Assembly (NCBI GenBank): GCA_041192505.1
Contig: JBEEMV010000224.1
Location: 1-6,045 of the forward strand
Direction of reading: 5' to 3'
Origin: CAIODY01 sp041192505
Lineage (GTDB): Bacteria > Bacteroidota > Bacteroidia > Chitinophagales > CAIODY01
Length of the DNA stretch: 6,045 nucleotides
Shown here: one piece after another, positions 1 to 4,840 of the stretch
Layout: every line of letters starts with the position of its first letter
How positions within the stretch are numbered: the stretch's first letter is position 1
Made by a program: the position numbers and the translations under genes
Notes under the pieces: generated by a model
The model's input: the letters and a program-made list of their open reading frames with translations, nothing else
Databases searched by the model: none
What the model was told of the DNA's origin: nothing

Positions 1-140
1 TTATTGCATTAAGTGCCGATGCATCATCCGAAACAAAAAACCGAGTATTAGATTTAGGCTTTAGTGGTTATATCACCAAACCATTCGACCCTGATGAATT
101 ATTTAAAGAAATGATGAAAGTAACGATGCAAGTTGCCTAA
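1..140 (+). CDS. Response regulator receiver domain, C-terminal end (partial)
   Basis: This is the 3' end of a gene that starts before the window. The reading frame begins at base 3 and ends with TAA at 138-140, showing 45 residues. They read as the last third of a CheY-like receiver (phosphoacceptor) domain. Seen directly: an ALSAD stretch carrying the conserved Ser/Thr at the end of beta-4 (codon 12-14), a LGFSGYITKPF stretch with the invariant Lys (78-80) followed by Pro, and a final amphipathic helix. The protein stops about 20 residues after the KPF motif, so no output domain follows the receiver. It is therefore either a single-domain CheY-like regulator or, as I think more likely from the style of the sequence, the C-terminal receiver of a hybrid histidine kinase. 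The phosphorylated Asp lies outside the window. rlmH follows after 21 bp and could be read through from this gene. Confidence 0.85.
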   Translation, partial: IALSADASSETKNRVLDLGFSGYITKPFDPDELFKEMMKVTMQVA

Positions 141-161
141 TTTTTTTGAAACTTTGCGGCG

Positions 162-629
162 ATGAAAATTTATATATACGCCATCAGCAAAGAATCATTT
201 GCTTATTACGAAAAAGCTTTTGCCGAGTTTGAAAAACGATTGATTCATTATTGCAAATTTGAAGTAGTATTGGTTAATCCAAAAACTAATAATTCGCTTT
301 CGGTAAATGAAACTAAAAAAGCCGAAACTGCTTTTTTGCTAAAACAATTGCCACAAAAAGATGCTTTCTTTTTCTTTTTAGATGAAAATGGCGAACGCTA
401 TTCTACCGTAGCTTTCACCAATTTTATTCAACGCAAAATGCAAAGCGGCATTAAAAATATTTGCTTTTGTATAGGTGGCCGATACGGCTGGGATACCGAA
501 CAGATAAATACTTTTAATAAAATCAGAATCTCCGATTTTGTATTACCACATCAACTTACCCGATTGGTTTTAACCGAACAATTATACCGAGTATTTACTA
601 TCATTAATCACGAAAATTATCATCATTAA
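162..629 (+). CDS. rlmH: 23S rRNA (pseudouridine1915-N3)-methyltransferase RlmH
   Basis: In the known family, RlmH is a cytoplasmic SPOUT-class enzyme that uses S-adenosylmethionine to methylate N3 of pseudouridine 1915 in helix 69 of 23S rRNA, acting late on assembled ribosomes. The 155-residue length equals the family norm. Visible hallmarks: LDENGE (73-78) where other members have LD.xGk; the SAM-binding loop IGGRYG (104-109); LPHQLTR (128-134), matching the LPHxLxR motif; LTEQLYR (137-143); and a C-terminal NH..YHH, matching the tail NHPYHxE of the E. coli enzyme. The N-terminal half is rather divergent, but the knot-forming C-terminal half is well kept. The ATG at 162 gives an MKIYIYAI beta-strand start as in homologues, so I keep it. 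No Shine-Dalgarno is present. The only promoter-like string upstream is AAACTTTG (149-156), a poor match, so co-transcription with the upstream regulator gene is possible. Confidence 0.93.
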   Translation: MKIYIYAISKESFAYYEKAFAEFEKRLIHYCKFEVVLVNPKTNNSLSVNETKKAETAFLLKQLPQKDAFFFFLDENGERYSTVAFTNFIQRKMQSGIKNICFCIGGRYGWDTEQINTFNKIRISDFVLPHQLTRLVLTEQLYRVFTIINHENYHH

Positions 630-651
630 TTTTTTTGATGGCTAAATATTT

Positions 652-659
652 TACCTTTA
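652..659 (+). promoter_or_regulatory. Possible -7 box of rocD promoter
   Basis: TACCTTTA matches the Bacteroidota -7 consensus TAnnTTTG in all but the last base and lies 18 bp before the rocD ATG. No TTTG lies at the usual distance of about 19 bp upstream; the nearest, at 634-637, is only 14 bp away. This is a weak candidate. rocD may instead be read from further upstream, through rlmH. Confidence 0.3.
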
Positions 660-677
660 CAAAAAAATATTTTTTTC

Positions 678-1916
678 ATGGAACAAATTGCTTTAAATAA
701 TCTATCAACCGAATTTATTACTATCGAAAATGAGTATAATGCTCATAATTATCACCCCATTCCGGTAGTGATAGAAAAAGGAAAAGGAGTATATGTATGG
801 GATGTAGAAGGTAAAAAATATTTCGATTTTCTTTCTGCCTATTCAGCCGTAAACCAAGGGCATTGCCATCCTAAAATAATTGATGCATTAATTGATCAAG
901 CTCAAAAACTAACGCTTACATCACGTGCTTTTCACAACAATAAATTAGGCGAATTTGCACAATACATTACCAATTTATTTGGCTACGATAAAGTATTGCC
1001 CATGAACAGTGGCGTTGAAGCTGTTGAAACGGCTATAAAACTTTGTCGCAAATGGAGTTATACTGTAAAAGGATTACCCGAAAACACAGCACAAATAATT
1101 GTATGCGAACATAATTTTCATGGCAGAACCACAGGTGTTATTTCATTCAGCAGCGACCCTGATAGCTACAATGGTTTTGGCCCTTACATGCCCAATTATA
1201 TTAAAGTGCCTTTTAATGATATTGATGCATTAGCCCAAGCTTTAAAGCAACCCAATGTGGCTGGGTTTTTAGTTGAGCCTATTCAAGGCGAAGCTGGTGT
1301 GATAGTGCCTTCGGATAATTATTTAAGCAAAGCATATGATTTATGTAAAGCTGCCAATGTGTTGTTTATTGCCGATGAAATTCAAACAGGATTATGCCGC
1401 ACTGGTAAAATGCTTGCCATTGATCATGAAAATGTTCATGCCGATATTTTAATTTTAGGTAAAGCATTAAGCGGTGGCACAATGCCCGTAAGTGTGGTGC
1501 TTTGCAATGATGAAATAATGCTAACCATTAAACCAGGCGAACATGGTAGCACCTATGGTGGCAATCCATTGGCTTGCGCTGTTTCAATGGCTGCTTTAGA
1601 AGTATTGCAAAATGAAAAAATGGCTGAAAATGCTGAAAAAATGGGCAACTTATTTCGCAATAAAATAGCTGCATTACATCATCCATTAATAAAAGAAGTA
1701 CGTGGCAAAGGTTTATTAAATGCTATTGAAATAAATTCGGATGATGAAAAAACAGCTTGGAAAATTTGTTTGCAATTACGAGATAATGGCTTGCTTGCCA
1801 AACCCACACATGGCGATAAGATTAGGTTTGCACCACCATTATGCATTACTGAAACTGAAATGAATGCTGCCGTTGATATTATTGCACACACGTTTTCAAA
1901 CTTTATATTAGGTTAA
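678..1916 (+). CDS. rocD: Ornithine aminotransferase (ornithine-oxo-acid transaminase)
   Basis: This is a cytoplasmic PLP enzyme of the class-III aminotransferase fold. It moves the delta-amino group of ornithine to 2-oxoglutarate, giving glutamate 5-semialdehyde (which cyclises to pyrroline-5-carboxylate) and glutamate, so it links arginine/ornithine breakdown with proline and glutamate. The 412 residues align closely along their length with eukaryotic OAT, with a constant offset of 30 from human numbering. All active-site residues are in place: Y25, Y55, R150, E205, D233 (pyridine-nitrogen Asp, in IADEIQTG), Q236, K262 (Schiff-base Lys, in LGKALSGG), T292 and R383. The substrate-specific Y25 and E205 favour OAT over acetylornithine or GABA transaminase. 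The start at 678 puts NAHNYHP at the expected place. No Shine-Dalgarno is visible, and the leader is A/T-only near the ATG. The next gene begins 5 bp after the stop, so the two are probably co-transcribed. No arginase or proline gene lies nearby. Confidence 0.95.
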   Translation: MEQIALNNLSTEFITIENEYNAHNYHPIPVVIEKGKGVYVWDVEGKKYFDFLSAYSAVNQGHCHPKIIDALIDQAQKLTLTSRAFHNNKLGEFAQYITNLFGYDKVLPMNSGVEAVETAIKLCRKWSYTVKGLPENTAQIIVCEHNFHGRTTGVISFSSDPDSYNGFGPYMPNYIKVPFNDIDALAQALKQPNVAGFLVEPIQGEAGVIVPSDNYLSKAYDLCKAANVLFIADEIQTGLCRTGKMLAIDHENVHADILILGKALSGGTMPVSVVLCNDEIMLTIKPGEHGSTYGGNPLACAVSMAALEVLQNEKMAENAEKMGNLFRNKIAALHHPLIKEVRGKGLLNAIEINSDDEKTAWKICLQLRDNGLLAKPTHGDKIRFAPPLCITETEMNAAVDIIAHTFSNFILG

Positions 1917-1921
1917 ATTTC

Positions 1922-2254
1922 ATGAAATACATTTCCATTTTAATATTGATAATATTTTGCCTAAATGCAAACGCTCAAATTGTATACAACAGTAAGTTTA
2001 ACAAAGATGCACAGCTAAAAGTAGCTGTTGTAAAATTTGCTAGCGATGCCGATTTAATTGTATATCAAACCAAGTATAAAAGCGAAGTGGGTAAAAATAA
2101 TGGCATTTGGTATTTTACCCAATTTGGTAGCGATGCACAAAAAAAAATATTTATTACACCCTTTAGCAGCGATGCCGATTTGAAAATATTTTACACCAAA
2201 TTTTCGAGCAAAGCTGGTTGGCAAAATAAAGCCAAAATGAAACTGATGGAATAA
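1922..2254 (+). CDS. Small secreted beta-repeat protein, DUF6150 / 7(1) septoil-knot type
   Basis: This 110-residue protein has an N-terminal signal peptide: Lys2, a hydrophobic stretch over residues 4-13, and a likely signal-peptidase I site after ANA (16-18), leaving a mature protein from Q19. The rest is six short imperfect repeats at about residues 20-32, 33-45, 46-61, 62-75, 76-88 and 89-100. Each is a beta-strand of alternating hydrophobic residues followed by a [K/P/Q]-[F/Y]-x-[S]-[D/K]-A turn, for example VVKFASDADL, TPFSSDADLK and TKFSSKAGW. From memory, this pattern (original members repeat YESQADLK) marks the family labelled DUF6150 or 7(1) septoil knot, whose small members fold into a seven-crossing knot. 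The cellular role is not established. Export to the periplasm or outside is inferred from the signal peptide. It starts 5 bp after rocD, so it is probably on the same transcript; a functional link to ornithine metabolism is unproven. The assignment rests on pattern recognition, not a search. Confidence 0.68.
   Translation: MKYISILILIIFCLNANAQIVYNSKFNKDAQLKVAVVKFASDADLIVYQTKYKSEVGKNNGIWYFTQFGSDAQKKIFITPFSSDADLKIFYTKFSSKAGWQNKAKMKLME
2042..2181 (+). repeat. Internal coding repeat of the septoil-type gene
   Basis: AGCGATGCCGATTT occurs exactly at 2042-2055 and 2168-2181, and its first eight bases occur again at 2129-2136. The distances (126, 87 and 39 bp) are whole numbers of codons and mirror the protein repeats encoding SDADL, SDAQ and SDADL. 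This fits growth of the gene by in-frame duplication of a unit of about 13 codons, although strong protein constraint plus shared codon choice could also keep such short identities. Confidence 0.6.
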
Positions 2255-2284
2255 TAGCCATTATGTAAAAATCAATACCGCTTT

Positions 2285-2315
2285 TTTATTTCGTATCAAT
2301 ATCTTCTTACTTTTG
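2285..2315 (+). promoter_or_regulatory. serS promoter, Bacteroidota type
   Basis: TACTTTTG at 2308-2315 is an exact match to the -7 consensus TAnnTTTG. TTTA at 2285-2288 lies 19 bp upstream and approximates the -33 element TTTG. Transcription should begin near 2320-2323, giving a leader of less than 20 nt that includes a run of nine A (2323-2331) before the ATG at 2339. Confidence 0.7.
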
Positions 2316-2338
2316 CACCCTCAAAAAAAAACGATTAC

Positions 2339-3610
2339 ATGCTTACACTTCAATTAATACGTACCGAAACCGAAAAGGTAAAACAAGGCTTACAAAAAAA
2401 ACATTTTAAAGAAATAAATGTAGTAGATGAAATATTGGCTATGGATGAAAAACGCCGCAATATTCAACAACAAAACGATGCTGTGTTGGCACAACAAAAT
2501 AATGCTGCCAAGCAAATAGGTGCTTTAATGAAAGATGGGAAAAAAGAAGAAGCAGAACAATTAAAATTGCAAGTAGCCGATTGGAAAAAACAAACCGAAC
2601 AATTAAAGCAAGATTTAGAAGCTACTGAAAAACAGCAGCATGATTTGTTGGTAAAATTGCCAAACATGCCCCATTCATCAGTACCCGAAGGCAAAACACC
2701 CGAAGAAAATGTGGTAGTTTTTCAGGTAGCAACTATTCCTACCCTACCCCAAGATGCATTGCCACATTGGGAATTAACCACCAAATACAATTTAATTGAT
2801 TTTGAATTGGGTGTAAAATTAACAGGCGCTGGTTTTCCTGTTTATAAAAATAAAGGCGCAAAATTGCAACGAGCTTTAATTGCTTACTTTTTAGATAAAG
2901 CTACCGAAGCTGGCTATATGGAATTTATGCCGCCCTTATTAGTAAATGCTGAAAGCGGCTATGGCACAGGGCAATTGCCCGATAAAGAAGGGCAAATGTA
3001 TCATTGTACGGTAGATGATTTTTATTTAATACCCACTGCCGAAGTGCCTGTAACCAATATTTACCGTGATACGATTGTGAAAGAAGAAGATTTACCCATT
3101 AAGATGACGGCTTATACCCCTTGCTTTAGAAGAGAGGCTGGCAGCTATGGTAAAGATGTGAGAGGATTAAACCGATTGCACCAATTTGATAAAGTAGAAA
3201 TTGTACAAATTGAACATCCAGATAAAAGCTATGCTACATTAGATACGATGGTAAAACATGTAGAAAATTTATTACAAGAATTAGAATTGCCTTATCGTAT
3301 TTTAAGATTGTGTGGTGGCGATATGAGTTTTGCATCAGCGCTTACTTTCGATTTTGAAGTGTGGAGTGCTGCACAAAAACGTTGGTTGGAAGTAAGCAGC
3401 ACCAGTTGTTTTGAATCATTTCAAACCAACCGAATGAAATGCAGATTTAAAGATGCCAATGGTAAAATGCAATTTGCTCACTCTTTAAATGGTAGTGCAT
3501 TGGCTTTGCCTCGTATTGTAGCTTCCTTATTAGAAAACAATCAAACGCCTGATGGTATTAAGCTTCCAAAAGTATTACACAAATATTTTGGTGCCGAAAT
3601 GATAAACTAA
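2339..3610 (+). CDS. serS: Seryl-tRNA synthetase
   Basis: This cytoplasmic class-II aminoacyl-tRNA synthetase charges tRNA-Ser with serine, and also tRNA-Sec where present. The 423 residues match the usual bacterial length (E. coli about 430). Residues 1-110 form the N-terminal arm, a long Gln/Lys/Glu-rich antiparallel coiled coil (about 30-105) that grips the long variable arm of tRNA-Ser. The catalytic core follows, with TAEVPVTN (233-240, serine-binding TxE), motif 2 FRREAGSYG (263-271, with ATP-binding R264) continuing into RGLNRLHQFDKVE, and motif 3 NGSALALPR (384-392, with R392). All key residues are present. The C-terminus is short and lacks an added domain. The ATG at 2339 begins the typical ML.L..IR.....V start of the family and sits just behind an exact promoter box; there is no Shine-Dalgarno. 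The gene is probably transcribed alone, since a promoter lies in front and another promoter begins the next gene. Confidence 0.97.
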   Translation: MLTLQLIRTETEKVKQGLQKKHFKEINVVDEILAMDEKRRNIQQQNDAVLAQQNNAAKQIGALMKDGKKEEAEQLKLQVADWKKQTEQLKQDLEATEKQQHDLLVKLPNMPHSSVPEGKTPEENVVVFQVATIPTLPQDALPHWELTTKYNLIDFELGVKLTGAGFPVYKNKGAKLQRALIAYFLDKATEAGYMEFMPPLLVNAESGYGTGQLPDKEGQMYHCTVDDFYLIPTAEVPVTNIYRDTIVKEEDLPIKMTAYTPCFRREAGSYGKDVRGLNRLHQFDKVEIVQIEHPDKSYATLDTMVKHVENLLQELELPYRILRLCGGDMSFASALTFDFEVWSAAQKRWLEVSSTSCFESFQTNRMKCRFKDANGKMQFAHSLNGSALALPRIVASLLENNQTPDGIKLPKVLHKYFGAEMIN

Positions 3611-3643
3611 TGATTACATTTTAATGCATAATTGTAATCATTA
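3608..3643. repeat. 11-bp perfect inverted repeat at the serS 3' end
   Basis: TAATGATTACA (3608-3618) and TGTAATCATTA (3633-3643) are exact reverse complements separated by 14 bases. The left arm begins with the serS stop codon. The stem has only two G/C pairs and is followed by TTAATACTATT rather than a pure T run, so it is a poor intrinsic terminator. It could be a weak transcript-end hairpin that protects the serS mRNA, or a dimeric regulator's binding site upstream of the 3760 gene. Confidence 0.6.
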
Positions 3644-3698
3644 ATACTATTGTACACAGTTTAGAAAAAAGTTGGTACGTATTTTTGCTTTGCATTAA

Positions 3699-3729
3699 TT
3701 TAAGTAATAAACATTTTTTTATACTTTTG
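3699..3729 (+). promoter_or_regulatory. Promoter of the coiled-coil protein gene, Bacteroidota type
   Basis: TACTTTTG at 3722-3729 matches the -7 consensus exactly and is identical to the serS box. TTTA at 3699-3702 lies 19 bp upstream as the -33 element, again the same word and spacing as at serS. The predicted leader is about 20-25 nt, A-rich and without a Shine-Dalgarno. A second exact -7 match, TATTTTTG at 3680-3687, lies 42 bp further upstream and may be a second start site, but it has no well-spaced -33 partner. Confidence 0.68.
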
Positions 3730-3759
3730 TTTTAATTCAATTCAAAAATAAAGAAAACC

Positions 3760-4704
3760 ATGAGTGATACTAATCCTGAATTAACAACTCCAAAAAAATC
3801 TAACAAAGCTGTTTATATTGTTCTTATCCTGCTTTTGGTAGGTGCAAATGTGTTTTTATACATCAATAATCGTAACAACTCTAATGCTGTAGAAACCTTA
3901 ACAGGTGAGAAAGAACAATTAGATTCTACCTACAAACAATTAGAACATGATTACAAAAAAACATTAGCCGAATTAGAAGAGCAACGTGGTAAAAATGCTG
4001 CTTTAGATAGTTTATTGCAACGCAAAGAATATGCACTAAATGCTAACCAAAATGAAATGCGTATTTTATTAGGGAAAGAAAATTTATCTAAAAAAGAATT
4101 AGAACGTGCAAAAGAATTAATTAATCAATTAAAGCACGAACAAAATGATATGCAAGCCAAATATGAAGATTTGCAAAAACAATATCAAACCCTTACCAAG
4201 CAATACGATACGGTAAAAACAGATTTACATACTACTAAAGAAAAAGTAAAAGGGTTAGAAACCGAAAATGCTACATTGAGCGAAGTAGCAAAAACACTTC
4301 ATATAAGTAATATTGTAATTAATGGTGAAAAGGAAAAAGGAAAGGGCAAAGAAAAAATAACTAATAGTGTTCGTCATTTAGATTATATTAAAATAAGTTT
4401 TGATGTAGAAAAAAATACAATAGTTACAAGCGGTAATCAAACTATATACTACCGTATATCAACCCCACTTAATAAATTATTATATAACCCAAATAAAGGA
4501 GGCGGAATAATGACTGCGGCTGATAATACCGAAATAAGATACACAGGTAAAATTGAATTTAATTTCAATAAAGAAAAAATACCTATGATGGATAAATTTA
4601 CCCCAGATGCCAAATTGGAAAAAGGAAAATACCAAGTAGAATTTTACCAAAATGGTACATCGATAGGCACTGCCAACTTTACATTAAATGCTAGTTTGTT
4701 ATAA
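3760..4704 (+). CDS. Membrane-anchored coiled-coil protein with C-terminal beta domain, function unknown
   Basis: I do not recognise a named gene. The 314 residues show three parts. A short Lys-containing cytoplasmic tail (1-16) precedes one transmembrane helix (about 17-35). Then comes a long Glu/Lys/Gln-rich coiled coil (about 42-178) with heptad-like spacing of Leu. Finally there is a beta-strand-rich domain (about 181-314), reached through a KEKGKGKEK linker (190-198). The C-terminal domain has the strand pairs TIYYRIST, EIRYTGKIEFNF and GKYQVEFYQNGTSIGTANFTL. From memory, similar ends occur in uncharacterised Bacteroidota coiled-coil proteins, but I cannot name a family. The positively charged N-terminus suggests an N-in topology with the coil and beta domain in the periplasm, resembling an envelope spacer or adaptor. 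Automatic annotation may call it SMC-like because of the coil; no ATPase head is present. It is a single-gene unit with its own promoter and a strong terminator, which suggests good expression. Confidence 0.85.
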   Translation: MSDTNPELTTPKKSNKAVYIVLILLLVGANVFLYINNRNNSNAVETLTGEKEQLDSTYKQLEHDYKKTLAELEEQRGKNAALDSLLQRKEYALNANQNEMRILLGKENLSKKELERAKELINQLKHEQNDMQAKYEDLQKQYQTLTKQYDTVKTDLHTTKEKVKGLETENATLSEVAKTLHISNIVINGEKEKGKGKEKITNSVRHLDYIKISFDVEKNTIVTSGNQTIYYRISTPLNKLLYNPNKGGGIMTAADNTEIRYTGKIEFNFNKEKIPMMDKFTPDAKLEKGKYQVEFYQNGTSIGTANFTLNASLL

Positions 4705-4750
4705 TCGTTTTCGAATAACAATGTAAAACGAATTTCATTTTTAAAACATT

Positions 4751-4785
4751 AAAGCCTACTCAAAATAATTGAGTAGGCTTTTTTT
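4751..4785 (+). terminator. Intrinsic terminator of the coiled-coil protein gene
   Basis: A perfect 13-bp stem, AAAGCCTACTCAA (4751-4763) with TTGAGTAGGCTTT (4769-4781), encloses a 5-base AATAA loop and runs into seven T (4779-4785). It lies 47 bp past the stop at 4704. On the minus strand only TTT follows directly, then AATGTTTT, so it may also stop the convergent gene, but less efficiently. Confidence 0.95.
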
Positions 4786-4840
4786 ACAATATCATATATC
4801 AATGAAGAGTAGCTTAGATTTTTTTAGGAACTCTACAAAA

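Noticed and set aside
149..156. AAACTTTG as a possible rlmH promoter -7 box
   Set aside because: It lacks the essential initial TA and would place the start at or inside the rlmH ATG; left as a remark only.
1679..1891. Open frame of 70 codons on the minus strand inside rocD
   Set aside because: It is antisense to well-conserved OAT sequence (including R383), has Ser/Cys-rich composition without family features, and has no promoter; it is a shadow of the real gene.
2251..2264. Small hairpin ATAAT-AGCC-ATTAT after the septoil-type gene
   Set aside because: Five A/T pairs only and no adjacent T tract (the T run at 2282-2287 is too far away); not supportable as a terminator.
2464..2694. Open frame of 76 codons on the minus strand inside serS
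   Set aside because: It is antisense to the Gln/Lys-rich coiled coil of SerRS, and the Cys/Phe-rich translation is what such codons give in reverse; it is not a gene.
3880..4300. Resemblance of the coiled-coil region to SMC/Rad50-type proteins
   Set aside because: Only the generic heptad composition is shared; no Walker A/B or signature motif exists, and an N-terminal membrane helix is present.
4705..4731. Inverted repeat TCGTTTT / AAAACGA just after the stop at 4704
   Set aside because: It has seven base pairs with a 13-base loop and no T run, and is overshadowed by the perfect terminator 20 bp downstream; likely chance.
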